This document shows, one piece after another, positions 1-8,602 of a stretch of DNA of 64,000 bases. Position 1 is the first letter of the stretch, and the number at the start of each line of letters is the position of its first letter. The translations under genes were made by a program, and so were the position numbers. Source of the stretch: Spirochaetota bacterium (GTDB lineage Bacteria > Spirochaetota > Brachyspiria > Brachyspirales > JACRPF01); contig JACRPF010000011.1 in the NCBI GenBank assembly GCA_016214035.1, forward strand, positions 62,001 to 126,000, written 5' to 3'. The notes below the pieces were generated by a model. The model worked only from the letters and a program-made list of their open reading frames with translations. It did no database searches and was not told the DNA's origin.

Positions 1-819
1 TACCTGAAACAGGAAATGATTGTAGGCGCGGGTGAAAAACACGTGAAACGCGATTTCATTTTCTACCCCGGCCAGGAAAAGGACCCGATCACCAAAGTGC
101 GTAACGGCGGCCGCACGAAATCGGGACTCCTGCGCGCGCTCAATCCCGTCTTCTTCGAGATCTTCAGCAGAATAACCCGGGAGGACAGCCGGACTAAATT
201 CTACATCACCCCGGTGTGCATCTCATTCTCAAAATACCCCGACGCTCCGTACATCGTTCATCCGTCAAAGCATAAAGGCATCCTCAAAATGCTCCGCTAT
301 CTGGATGAACAGAAATTCGTCTACACCCGGTACGTGAACTATTCCAACAAACACCCGGAGGCGAAAGTAGACGCCGTCGTCTCATACGGCGAGCCGAAAC
401 TTTTCTCCGGCAACGATTTCAAATCAACCAGGGAACTCGTCAATTTTGTTTCCAGCGTACAGCATGATATCGGCAGGCTTGAAAGCATATTTCCGCTCAA
501 TCTTCTCTTCCGCGCGATGAACGGCGAACCCGATGTCGCTGTTGCGGAACTGCAGACACGGGCACAGAAGTTGTTCGAACACTATGCCTCACTGGGCATC
601 AATGTAGAAAAAGTTGCCGATGCGCAGGGAAACATGAAGCCCGTGAGCGAGCTTATTGAGTCGTCGTTGAGGACGATCAATTCAAATCCCGGGTTCAATA
701 TCGGCGGCGTGAAAACCGATCATTTCCTCTCCAGCACGTCCGGTCGTCTGTACTCGCATGACGCCAAACTGCAGCAGTGGTATATCAATCTGACGAAACA
801 CCTCGACCCCGCAGGTTGA
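1..819 (+). CDS. glycerol-3-phosphate acyltransferase-like protein, 3' part
   Basis: The reading frame is open from base 1, so the gene starts upstream; an internal ATG at 16 is not a convincing start. The visible 272 residues resemble the second half of PlsB/PlsC-type acyltransferases: a glycine-rich NGGRTKSG segment where the family has its GGRSRTG acyl-acceptor block, then ITPVCISF and VSYGEPKLF, which match the family's later beta strands. The catalytic HX4D motif would lie before the window. Such enzymes acylate glycerol-3-phosphate or lysophosphatidate at the inner membrane. The C-terminal ~100 residues have no recognised domain. The family call is good, the exact substrate is not established. 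A convergent gene follows after about 230 bases. Confidence 0.6.
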   Translation, partial: YLKQEMIVGAGEKHVKRDFIFYPGQEKDPITKVRNGGRTKSGLLRALNPVFFEIFSRITREDSRTKFYITPVCISFSKYPDAPYIVHPSKHKGILKMLRYLDEQKFVYTRYVNYSNKHPEAKVDAVVSYGEPKLFSGNDFKSTRELVNFVSSVQHDIGRLESIFPLNLLFRAMNGEPDVAVAELQTRAQKLFEHYASLGINVEKVADAQGNMKPVSELIESSLRTINSNPGFNIGGVKTDHFLSSTSGRLYSHDAKLQQWYINLTKHLDPAG

Positions 820-921
820 TTGTAGAGAAGCCGTGCATGAGTGTTCTTCCTCGGCGACATCTTACTGACGTGCATTTATTTCAACAACGCGATGTGTTTC
901 GCAAACAGTATTGTCGCTTTC

Positions 922-1001
922 GCAATCCATCCATGGATTGCTTGCGCTCGGCGTAGCGCGGGCGTCTGTAAACTCTCCAATATTGTACCGCATCCATGCG
1001 G
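922..1001. repeat. cluster of short REP-like palindromes between convergent genes
   Basis: Three perfect hairpins follow each other: 922-941 (8-bp stem, GCAATCCA with loop TCCA), 944-959 (GCGCT stem) and 988-1001 (CCGCAT stem, 2-nt loop). They sit between two convergent genes, where repetitive extragenic palindromes are common. The first shares its TCCnTCCnTGGA core with the hairpin at 10450-10467 although the stem arms differ. There is no T-run after any stem, so a classical terminator is not supported. The short open frame across this region looks spurious. Confidence 0.45.
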
Positions 1002-1053
1002 TCATGAATACTGCCGGCTATTCAGAATGAGCTGTTGAAAGCCCGCGCTATGG

Positions 1054-3213
1054 CTATGCTTTCGCGTTGAACAGCATTTCCATGAGCACGCCGGGGTTGA
1101 CGTTCAGGAAATGAATGAAATCCTCGCGAGCAATACGATACAGTTTCGAAAATGTAATTGCTGTGACTGTAAAACGGGCGGGGTTGTTCTCCGTCATCAT
1201 CGGAATATCGCCGATCAATTCGCCTTTCGCGGCAATTGTCTCATCGGCTCCGTTCACGCGCTTTTCTACGCTGCCGTCGATGAGGATATACACGAACGCG
1301 GCATGGGTGCCCGCAGCAGTGAGTATTTCGCCCGGTTTGGCTTCATACGGCGTCAATATTCCCTCGATGGTTGTTATCTGCGACGATGACAGCTTGCTGA
1401 AATATTTATTTGCCTTCACCACGTTCCAGGTATCGCCCGTACGCATTTTCGCGATGCGCCGGATGAGGTCCTCCACGCGCGTCCCCTGAATGAGCCGCAG
1501 GAATGGCTGTTTCTCAATGGAGTATGCGGTGACGCTTGTTGCGGCGATGACATCGGCTGCGCGCAGGGCCCCGAGCACGAGCGACGCCTCGCCGAAATAT
1601 TCGTAGGTGCCGTATACTTTGTCGCTGACGTTTTTGAGTCCGCCGATGGACACATTGCCGGAAACGATGACATAGAATTTATCCCCGGGCGTATCCTTGC
1701 GTATGATGCAGTCCCCGCGGTTGAAATGCTCTTCCTTGACGCAGAAAAGCAGATACTTGATATTCTCGAACGGTAGCGATTCGAAGATATCGATACGGCT
1801 GAACACGTCGAGTATCCGGTACGGCTCTTCGAAACGGTGCTTGGTGATCTCCGGATACACCGTATCACCGATGCCGAACTTTGCGAGCGTGAGCTTGGTC
1901 GTCTTCGGAAAATCTTTTTCGGCTATATGATACACGGTTATTTTTTTCTGCAGCTCCTCGGGAAGCGAATTGAGATACGCCACCGGCGTGTGCAGCGGCG
2001 CAATACCCGATTCGTGATAGATGATATCCATTTCCCACGGTGTAGTGAGGAAAAAATCGCGCCGTTCCTTCGACATGGCGCCGGCCTGGAAAAGCTTTTC
2101 AAGCCCTTCCGGGTCGCCGCGATGGTCGGACGAATACATGAACGTCTTATCGCGATACAGAAAATAGAAACCGATGGTCGGTATCGAATGCACCGAATAA
2201 TAGAACGTGAACACCGCGCCGTGGATGTTATACTGCGCGTTCATCTTCACCGGCATGAAGTCAAACATGCTCATGAGCCGCGGCACCGGGATACGCGTGA
2301 GCGCGGAATATTTCTTCAAAAAGCTCCGCATGACCGTGGGCGTTGTGTACACCTTCACCCGCGATTCTTCAAGTATCTTCTGAAACGTTCCCGCGTCATG
2401 GTCTGCATGGCAGTGCGTGAGTATGACCGCGTCGATGAGCTTCGGATTGACATTCGAGTCTTTCAGCCATGCGGTGGAGTTCACCGGCGGGTCCACCATG
2501 ATGCCGGTTTTATTTATCCAGAGGATGAAACCCGACGTGTTCTGTGTGGGATCGAATCCATGTGAAGGACCCAGGCAGGTGATGCCGAAATCCGGCGGAA
2601 TGAACGGTTCGGAAAGCGTTGTGCCGAGGTCGAACTCAACGTTCGGTTTCATGCGCGCGGGTATATGCGCGATTTTTTTCCCGCCGTCATAGACGGTGAA
2701 ACTTTTGTCCTTTTCCGGAACCACCTTCACGTCGCCGATGATAATGCCGTTCAGATCGACGGGGCGTATTTCGAGCAGGTCCTCGCTTTTCAGGCTGCTT
2801 GAAAAATACTGCATCTCTTTCTTTATGTCGGGAATGATGGCGCCTTCTATGGATTCAACCTCATCCTTGACGGAGACTTCGTCGGGACCGAGGAACGCTT
2901 CATTGAATACGACACGCAGGCTTTCACACTGTTCGGCATATGCGTAGGCGATGACCTTGCGTTTTTTTATGAAGAAGTTGAAATAGGTCGGGAACTCGAC
3001 CTCCGCCATGCTGATGCCCATGCCGGGATCGAAATGCTCGAACGGAAGTATGAATATCTGCGGGGCGCTTTTGGGCAGCAGCATGGTGTCTTTCACGGTC
3101 TCGGGCGGTGATCCGAATTGGATATACCCTGCCGACGTATCGACAAGATAGCCGCCGCGCGGAAGCTCGGTGACAATATCCGTAAGTGATGTAAGCGATA
3201 CGATTTTTTTCAT
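1054..3213 (-). CDS. metallo-beta-lactamase-fold protein with two cyclic-nucleotide-binding domains
   Basis: 719 residues, no signal peptide, so probably cytoplasmic. The middle carries the MBL metal motif LTHCHADHD near residue 268, preceded by an N-terminal beta-rich domain of about 200 residues. Two cNMP-binding (CRP/PKA regulatory-type) domains follow, roughly residues 475-590 and 600-715, with typical GDKFYVIVSG and FGEASLV segments in the first and VYILIDGSVE and LIGDIPMM in the second. The MBL part probably hydrolyses a phosphodiester or related substrate and the tandem cNMP domains probably regulate it; this is inferred from family architecture. Proteins of this layout occur in spirochaetes. 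The ATG start has no strong Shine-Dalgarno sequence. It is transcribed alone, convergent with the acyltransferase. Confidence 0.75.
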   Translation of the reverse strand: MKKIVSLTSLTDIVTELPRGGYLVDTSAGYIQFGSPPETVKDTMLLPKSAPQIFILPFEHFDPGMGISMAEVEFPTYFNFFIKKRKVIAYAYAEQCESLRVVFNEAFLGPDEVSVKDEVESIEGAIIPDIKKEMQYFSSSLKSEDLLEIRPVDLNGIIIGDVKVVPEKDKSFTVYDGGKKIAHIPARMKPNVEFDLGTTLSEPFIPPDFGITCLGPSHGFDPTQNTSGFILWINKTGIMVDPPVNSTAWLKDSNVNPKLIDAVILTHCHADHDAGTFQKILEESRVKVYTTPTVMRSFLKKYSALTRIPVPRLMSMFDFMPVKMNAQYNIHGAVFTFYYSVHSIPTIGFYFLYRDKTFMYSSDHRGDPEGLEKLFQAGAMSKERRDFFLTTPWEMDIIYHESGIAPLHTPVAYLNSLPEELQKKITVYHIAEKDFPKTTKLTLAKFGIGDTVYPEITKHRFEEPYRILDVFSRIDIFESLPFENIKYLLFCVKEEHFNRGDCIIRKDTPGDKFYVIVSGNVSIGGLKNVSDKVYGTYEYFGEASLVLGALRAADVIAATSVTAYSIEKQPFLRLIQGTRVEDLIRRIAKMRTGDTWNVVKANKYFSKLSSSQITTIEGILTPYEAKPGEILTAAGTHAAFVYILIDGSVEKRVNGADETIAAKGELIGDIPMMTENNPARFTVTAITFSKLYRIAREDFIHFLNVNPGVLMEMLFNAKA

Positions 3214-3295
3214 TTGTTACACTGCCGAAACAGATTCTTCCTCTTATAGTATTATCGGAAGCGGAAGTGTATAAAATTAGGCCCGCGTACAGCTG

Positions 3296-4540
3296 TTATT
3301 TTGTCTTTACATCAAGGCATTTGAGCGTTGACTGATCGCGAATCACGAGATGCCCGTCGGATAGGGCCAGCGGCGCCCACATCTGCTTTCCTGAAAGCAC
3401 TTTGGCCGAGGACACTTCCTTATATCCGTCCGGTGACGGGTCGATGATATGCAGTTTTCCCGTGTCGCCGTCAACAGCCCATATCTGTCCCTCGATAAAT
3501 ATACTCCCGCCGAGTCCGAAATTCGGGGTTTTGCCGGTGTTCCATTTTTTATCGCCCGTGAGCGAGATGCACGTCATACCGTCCTTGCGCTCATTGCTGT
3601 TGCTGAACAGATACATGTATTCCCCGATAACGAGCGGCAAATGCACTTGCGCACCGCAGGTCTCAAAGTCAAGCTTGAACACCTCATTTACCGATGAACC
3701 CGAGACCTGTATCATCACCGATCCGGCTTTGTAACCGCCGGTTATGAACAATTTCCCGTTACCCAGATGCAGCGCGTTTCCGATGGGAATGCTGCACTGC
3801 CAGCCGTCATAGGTCCAGAGTTCTCTGCCGTTTTCGGCGTTGAACCCGACAACCTCGCCTTTTTCGCTTTTTCCACGGGCACTTATCATGACCACCTGAT
3901 CCACACCGTCGATCGTGTAGACCATCGGGGAGACATATCCCACGCCGCCGGAAAGCGTGCGTGATGACCACGCTTCATTGCCGGTAGCCTTGTCGAACGC
4001 CACCACACCGGCACGATTGCCCTGTACCCCGATGATAACGGTGTTCTTGTAAATGACCGGACATTGCGCAAAACCCCAGTTGGGCAGTTTTACACCGTAG
4101 TCATCACTGATGGATTTCTGCCATAACTGTTTTCCCGTGGCGCGTTCGAAACAGGTGATCTGTCCCATCTGCCCGACGCTGAAGACATAGGTCTCATCGA
4201 CCGCGGGAACGCAGCGCGAACCGTTAAATGAGGTCTTTCCCGGAGCTGTGTACGATGTCTTCCATTCTACTTTTCCGGTGGCAAGGTCATAACAGCGCAT
4301 GATATCCTCAGTGTCCGCTTCACGGTCGAGTATATACACTTTACCGCCGACGATGGCCGCAGCGCCGAACCCTTCACCCAGTTTGGCGGACCAGAGTACC
4401 GCCGGCCCTGAGGAGGTGAATGATTTTATAATACCTGTTTCGGATGCCACGCCGTTGCGCGTTGGTCCCATAAAATTCGGCCAGTCAGCAGCGGAAAGAA
4501 AAACTGCTGAAAAAGCAAGGGTAATCAATAGAATACGCAC
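3296..4540 (-). CDS. secreted PQQ-like beta-propeller protein
   Basis: 414 residues with a signal peptide of about 17 residues (LLITLAFSAVFLSAA). The rest is a chain of PQQ/BamB-type blades: repeated A/D-x-x-T-G-x-x-x-W units such as DLATGKVEW, ERATGKQLW, DKATGNEAW and DGDTGKLHI. The start is GTG with a GGAGG seven bases upstream, which supports it. No catalytic residues of PQQ alcohol dehydrogenases are evident, and the WPNFMGPTRNG opening is typical of the scaffolding/outer-membrane BamB-like group common in polysaccharide-degrading bacteria. Ligand unknown. It diverges from a second propeller gene at 4806; each has its own promoter in the shared 265-bp gap. Confidence 0.75.
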   Translation of the reverse strand: MRILLITLAFSAVFLSAADWPNFMGPTRNGVASETGIIKSFTSSGPAVLWSAKLGEGFGAAAIVGGKVYILDREADTEDIMRCYDLATGKVEWKTSYTAPGKTSFNGSRCVPAVDETYVFSVGQMGQITCFERATGKQLWQKSISDDYGVKLPNWGFAQCPVIYKNTVIIGVQGNRAGVVAFDKATGNEAWSSRTLSGGVGYVSPMVYTIDGVDQVVMISARGKSEKGEVVGFNAENGRELWTYDGWQCSIPIGNALHLGNGKLFITGGYKAGSVMIQVSGSSVNEVFKLDFETCGAQVHLPLVIGEYMYLFSNSNERKDGMTCISLTGDKKWNTGKTPNFGLGGSIFIEGQIWAVDGDTGKLHIIDPSPDGYKEVSSAKVLSGKQMWAPLALSDGHLVIRDQSTLKCLDVKTK

Positions 4541-4567
4541 GTGATACCTCCGGTTTGTAACTGTTTC

Positions 4568-4596
4568 AGTATAGTACAGGAGTTTTGGAATGTCAA
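4568..4596 (-). promoter_or_regulatory. sigma-70 promoter of the leftward propeller gene
   Basis: On the minus strand TTGACA (4596-4591), a 17-bp spacer and TATACT (4573-4568) form a near-consensus promoter. The predicted start near 4561 leaves a leader of about 20 bases containing the GGAGG ribosome-binding site. Confidence 0.7.
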
Positions 4597-4659
4597 ACTA
4601 TCGTGCGCTTCAATGCGTCTGTATAGAAAATATTATTGATGTGTTTTCCATACATTTCG

Positions 4660-4687
4660 TTGACATTGCCTTGTATTCGCGTATAAT
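4660..4687 (+). promoter_or_regulatory. sigma-70 promoter P1 of the rightward propeller gene
   Basis: TTGACA (4660-4665), 16-bp spacer, TATAAT (4682-4687): full consensus hexamers. It would give a leader of about 112 bases to the ATG at 4806. Confidence 0.65.
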
Positions 4688-4759
4688 GGCTCCCGATTCA
4701 TGCTGTTATCGACACATGGAGAATCTTTCATTTGTTCTATGCCTTGGACACGTACTGTT

Positions 4760-4789
4760 TTGAACGGCAATTTCGCAAAATTATATAAT
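4760..4789 (+). promoter_or_regulatory. possible second promoter P2 of the rightward propeller gene
   Basis: TTGAAC (4760-4765), 18-bp spacer, TATAAT (4784-4789). Transcription from here would give a leader of only about 10 bases with no Shine-Dalgarno sequence. P1 at 4660 is the stronger match. Confidence 0.4.
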
Positions 4790-4805
4790 CGAGATACAAA
4801 AGCGT

Positions 4806-6293
4806 ATGAAACACATCATCATTTTTCTGCTATCCGCGTCGATGTCCGCATTCGGTCAATGGCCGCAGTGGGGACGCACACCGGAACGCCTCATGCATTC
4901 CGATGCGACAAACCTTGTGGACACATTCTATCTGGCCTTCTCAACGAACACCGGCGCGTTCATGCTGAAATCATCGGTGAATGTGGCGTGGAACACTCCG
5001 GTGGGATATCTCACCTACGGGAACCCTGTCGTCGCCGAGGGACGCGTACTGCTCGGCACATCCACATACGGAACGAAAAAATATACCGGCGATCGCGGCG
5101 TGCTCATCTGTCTCAACGAGAGTAACGGTGCGCTCATGTGGCAGGCGAACGTTCCGCGCTCGGCCTCGGGCGGCTATCTTTCGGAATACTGCCTCGGACT
5201 CTGTTCATCGCCCACGGTTGAATACGGACGCGCGTATGTGACGGGTTACAACGCCGAGGTAATCTGCTACGACATGATGGGGCTATCCAACGGCAACGAC
5301 GGTCCGTTCACCAATGAAGAGCAGTTCTACGCCGGCACCAACAAAATAAAACTCGACGCGCAGGACGGCGATATCATCTGGCGTTTCGACCTCTTCAAGG
5401 CGTTCGGCATCATGCCGCACGACGGTTACGGTTCCAACCCGCTCATCGTCGGCGACCATATCTTCATCAATACCGGTGCGGGCATCACACGCCGGCATCG
5501 CGACCGGAGCCCGTACACCAACGGCCCTGCGCTCATCGTGCTCAACAAGAAGAACGGCGAACTGGTGGCGCGTGATTTCGAAAATATACCGACGAATACG
5601 GTGCACGGCAACTGGTGCTCCCCGTCGCTTGCGATTGTTCACGGCAAAAAGCAGATACTCTTCGGCGGCGGCGACGGTGTATGCTACTCGTTCGACCCGT
5701 CACCCGCGCACACGAATACGACACCGAAATGCGGCATGCTGAAAAAGATATGGTCGGTCGATCTCAACGCGATACGCGGCACCAATATGAGGCCGAGCGA
5801 CGTCATCGCCACACCGGTGTGCTTCGACAATAAAGCGTATGCGGTCCTCGGCGAGGACTGGACGCACGCCAACCGGCGCGGACTGTTAGTGTGCATCGAC
5901 GCAATGAAGACCGGCGACCTCACAAAGACCGGCATCATCTGGGCGTACACGAACATCACGCTTTCTGTCTCCACCCCCGCCATAGCCGACGGCCTGCTCT
6001 ACGTGTCGGATCAGGGCGGCCTCGTCCACTGTCTTGATGCCGCCACCGGCACATTACAATGGACATACAACACCGGCGCGCCGATATGGCAGTCCGCGAT
6101 AATCGCCGACGGCAAGGTGTTCATCGGAAATTCACGGGGCAAATTCTTTATTTTCAAGCACGACAGAAAAGTAAAGCTCATGGCGGAAGTGAATATGAAA
6201 CGTGAGATGGCCGGGTCACCGGTGGTCTCGGGCGATACACTCTATGTCGCGACATACGGGATGATGTACGCCATCCGCAAAGCCGGAAAATAA
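4806..6293 (+). CDS. secreted PQQ-like beta-propeller protein
   Basis: 495 residues, signal peptide of about 17 residues ending AFG-Q. Several PQQ-type blades are visible: CLNESNGALMW, DAQDGDIIW, NKKNGELVA, CLDAATGTLQW, and a final blade ending in SPVVSGDTLYVATYG. It is longer than its divergent neighbour at 3296-4540 and not a close copy, but the same broad fold. It probably acts in the periplasm or at the outer membrane; a ligand or partner cannot be named. The esterase at 6316 starts 22 bases after its stop, so the two are likely co-transcribed, which hints at a role in glycan handling (inference). Confidence 0.75.
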   Translation: MKHIIIFLLSASMSAFGQWPQWGRTPERLMHSDATNLVDTFYLAFSTNTGAFMLKSSVNVAWNTPVGYLTYGNPVVAEGRVLLGTSTYGTKKYTGDRGVLICLNESNGALMWQANVPRSASGGYLSEYCLGLCSSPTVEYGRAYVTGYNAEVICYDMMGLSNGNDGPFTNEEQFYAGTNKIKLDAQDGDIIWRFDLFKAFGIMPHDGYGSNPLIVGDHIFINTGAGITRRHRDRSPYTNGPALIVLNKKNGELVARDFENIPTNTVHGNWCSPSLAIVHGKKQILFGGGDGVCYSFDPSPAHTNTTPKCGMLKKIWSVDLNAIRGTNMRPSDVIATPVCFDNKAYAVLGEDWTHANRRGLLVCIDAMKTGDLTKTGIIWAYTNITLSVSTPAIADGLLYVSDQGGLVHCLDAATGTLQWTYNTGAPIWQSAIIADGKVFIGNSRGKFFIFKHDRKVKLMAEVNMKREMAGSPVVSGDTLYVATYGMMYAIRKAGK

Positions 6294-6315
6294 CACCATC
6301 GTTCTGGAGTTCACC

Positions 6316-7122
6316 ATGATCAAAAAGATCGAACGCATGCCCTTGTGGGAAAAGAACACGCCGGGACTCGATCCCGCGATAGCCGACAAGCCGTACATCG
6401 ATCCGTACATCCTTGACAACGGGAAAAAAACCGGCGTCGTGGTGGTACTGCCCGGCGGCGGCTACGTGAACAAGGCTGCGCATGAAGCCGAACCGATAGC
6501 ACGCATGCTCAACGATGCGGGCATTTCCGCCGTCGTCTGCAATTACCGCGTCTCGCCGTACCGTCATCCCTATCCGCTCATGGACGCCAAACGCGCTATG
6601 CGTCTGGTGCGCGCGAACGCCGCCGCATGGAATATCGATCCGGATCATGTGGGTGTGCTTGGATTCTCGGCGGGCGGACATCTCGCGTCGACCATCGCCA
6701 CGCACTGGAATTATAATGAAGAGCCCTCGACCGCGGATGCCGTCGACGCATTCTCCTGCCGTCCCGACGCGGCGGTGCTCTGTTATGCGGTTATCGCGTT
6801 AAGCGAACCATTCGGGCATACCGGTTCGATGAAGAACCTGCTTGGCGAGAACCCGTCGGATGATCTGATCCGATTTCTGTCGAACGAAAAGCAGGTGAAT
6901 GAAAAAACGCCGCCCACCTTCCTTTGGCACACCGCGGACGATGCGGTGGTGAATGTAAAGAACGCATACGCGTTCGCCGCGGCGCTCCGCGACAACAATG
7001 TGCCGTGCGAGATGCATATATATCCGCATGGACGCCACGGACTCGGCGTCTCGCGTGACATTCCGGAAGTCACCGGCTGGGCCGGCCTCTGCACCGCATG
7101 GCTGAAACGGCTTGGTTTTTAG
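6316..7122 (+). CDS. alpha/beta-hydrolase, acetyl-xylan-esterase-like
   Basis: 268 residues without a signal peptide. The fold is a compact esterase/lipase: VVVLPGGGYVNKA supplies the oxyanion-hole HGGG-like loop (here PGGG), GFSAGGH the nucleophile elbow serine, HTADDAVV the acid, and YPHGRHGLG the histidine. This pattern matches the cytoplasmic xylan/pectin acetylesterase-like group (often annotated as endo-1,4-beta-xylanase B or BD-FAE-like). It would remove acetyl or other acyl groups from imported oligosaccharides. A GGAG sits 8 bases before the ATG. It is downstream of, and probably in one transcript with, the propeller gene. Confidence 0.75.
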   Translation: MIKKIERMPLWEKNTPGLDPAIADKPYIDPYILDNGKKTGVVVVLPGGGYVNKAAHEAEPIARMLNDAGISAVVCNYRVSPYRHPYPLMDAKRAMRLVRANAAAWNIDPDHVGVLGFSAGGHLASTIATHWNYNEEPSTADAVDAFSCRPDAAVLCYAVIALSEPFGHTGSMKNLLGENPSDDLIRFLSNEKQVNEKTPPTFLWHTADDAVVNVKNAYAFAAALRDNNVPCEMHIYPHGRHGLGVSRDIPEVTGWAGLCTAWLKRLGF

Positions 7123-7168
7123 CGCAGGGAAATGCCCTTGTTTCGCGCTAAGGTGTTCCGCGCTATGG

Positions 7169-7197
7169 TTGACGCAACAGCAAGAATAAGTTAAACT
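7169..7197 (+). promoter_or_regulatory. promoter of the aminotransferase gene
   Basis: TTGACG (7169-7174), 17-bp spacer, TAAACT (7192-7197), then a leader of about 29 bases with AAGGAAC before the ATG at 7233. A small GC-rich inverted repeat (AGCGC...GCGCT, 7121-7149) precedes it, right after the esterase stop. Confidence 0.5.
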
Positions 7198-7232
7198 CAC
7201 GCCGGAATACAATAATAAATCAAGGAACCATC

Positions 7233-8522
7233 ATGCATCCTGAAGCAGCAGACCTCAACCGCATCATTGAACAGGCGAACCCCGCAGTCATGGAACTACT
7301 GTCGGAACGCGGACGCAACATCTATTTCCCCAAACGCGGCATCCTTTCACAGTCCGCCGAGGCGAAGGGCAAGAAGATCAACGCGACCATAGGCACCGCA
7401 CTCGAGGATGACGGCTCACCGCTGTGTCTCTCGACAATCGCGTCAAAGGTGTCGCTGCCGCCGGCGCAGATATTTCCGTATGCCCCGAGCTACGGCGACC
7501 CTGCGCTCCGCGCCGAATGGAAAAAACTGCTGCCGGTGAAAAACCCCACGCTTGCGGGAAAACCGGTGAGCCTACCCGTGGTCACCATCGCACTGACGCA
7601 TGGACTCAGCATGCTCGGGTATCTTTTCGCCGATGAGAAGACCACGATAATCATGCCGGATCTTTACTGGGAGAATTATGATCTCGTATTCAGCAACGCC
7701 TACGGCGCATCGTTCGCGCAGTTCCCGACCTTTGCGAACGGCGGATTCAACGTGGACGGCTTTGTCGCCGCGGTGAAAAAAAGCGCGTCGAAGAAAAAAG
7801 TCATCCTGCTCAATTTCCCGAACAATCCGAGCGGCTACAGCCCCACGCACGACGAGGCGAAAAAGATCGTCACCATTGTGAATGAAGCTGCCGCCGCCGG
7901 GGATTCCATCGTCCTCATCCTTGATGACGCATATTTCGGCCTCGCATTCGACGACACGGTATATCCCGAATCGCTGTTCTCGCTCACGGCGGACCTTCAC
8001 GAGCGCGTGCTTGCGGTCAAGGTTGACGGTCCCACCAAAGAGGATTATGTGTGGGGATTCCGCGTGGGCTTTGTGACCTTCGGCGTCAAGGGCGGCAGCG
8101 ATGCGCTCTACGGCGCCCTTGCCGACAAACTCGCCGGCGCGATACGCGGCAATGTCTCCAACGCACCGATGATATCGCAGTCGCTCATACTCCAGTCGCT
8201 CCAGTCGCCGGACTATGCGGCGCAGAAGCAGGAAAAATTCAACACGCTGAAAAAACGCTGCACGCTTGTGAAAAAAGTGCTCGCGGAACATCCGGAATAC
8301 AAGGACTGCTTCGAACAGCTGCCGTTCAATTCGGGATATTTCATGTGTATCAAGCTCAGGAGTGCGGACAGCGAAAAGGTGCGTCAGCGGCTTCTTACGC
8401 AGTACAGCACCGGCGTCATCGCCTTTGCGGGTATAATCCGCGTAGCGTTCTCCGCGACACCCACGGGAAAGATCGAAGAACTCTTCGACAACATCTACCG
8501 CGCGTGCAAGGACGTCGGCTGA
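7233..8522 (+). CDS. class I/II PLP-dependent aminotransferase
   Basis: 429 residues, a normal length for fold-type I aspartate/aromatic aminotransferases. Diagnostic stretches are PYAPSYGDPALR near the N-terminus, LNFPNNPSGY (the NNPSG PLP/substrate asparagine), LILDDAYFGL (aspartate and tyrosine of the cofactor site), and KVDGPTKEDYVWGFRVG, where the lysine in TKED is the likely Schiff-base residue and the arginine in GFRVG binds the substrate carboxylate. It transfers an amino group between an amino acid and a 2-oxoacid in the cytosol; the specific amino acid cannot be told. It is followed by a gene with its own promoter. Confidence 0.8.
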   Translation: MHPEAADLNRIIEQANPAVMELLSERGRNIYFPKRGILSQSAEAKGKKINATIGTALEDDGSPLCLSTIASKVSLPPAQIFPYAPSYGDPALRAEWKKLLPVKNPTLAGKPVSLPVVTIALTHGLSMLGYLFADEKTTIIMPDLYWENYDLVFSNAYGASFAQFPTFANGGFNVDGFVAAVKKSASKKKVILLNFPNNPSGYSPTHDEAKKIVTIVNEAAAAGDSIVLILDDAYFGLAFDDTVYPESLFSLTADLHERVLAVKVDGPTKEDYVWGFRVGFVTFGVKGGSDALYGALADKLAGAIRGNVSNAPMISQSLILQSLQSPDYAAQKQEKFNTLKKRCTLVKKVLAEHPEYKDCFEQLPFNSGYFMCIKLRSADSEKVRQRLLTQYSTGVIAFAGIIRVAFSATPTGKIEELFDNIYRACKDVG

Positions 8523-8532
8523 CAGATCGTTA

Positions 8533-8572
8533 CCCGACCGATATTGATTTCTCACGCAGGTCGGGATATAAT
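8533..8572 (+). promoter_or_regulatory. promoter with flanking 7-bp inverted repeat
   Basis: TTGATT (8544-8549), 17-bp spacer, TATAAT (8567-8572) drives the secreted-protein gene at 8603. A perfect inverted repeat CCCGACC (8533-8539) / GGTCGGG (8559-8565) brackets the -35 box. It could be an operator or the remains of a terminator for the aminotransferase gene; no T-run follows, which favours an operator. Confidence 0.55.
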
Positions 8573-8602
8573 CGGCGTATAGTTCACATAAGGAGTTGTT
8601 CC

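Noticed and set aside
922-1001. Rho-independent terminator for the convergent genes
   Set aside because: The stems are strong but no T-run follows on either strand; REP-like palindromes fit better.
841-1038. 65-residue rightward open frame
   Set aside because: Lies across the REP-like hairpins, has no ribosome-binding site and encodes a Cys-rich sequence without any recognisable pattern.
1837-2565. 242-residue open frame opposite the MBL-cNMP gene
   Set aside because: Arg/His-rich product typical of the reverse frame of a GC-rich gene; the opposite strand has clear protein domains.
8051-8602. N-terminal extension of the secreted protein at 8603
   Set aside because: The extension overlaps the aminotransferase in another frame, and the start at 8603 has a ribosome-binding site followed by a signal peptide.
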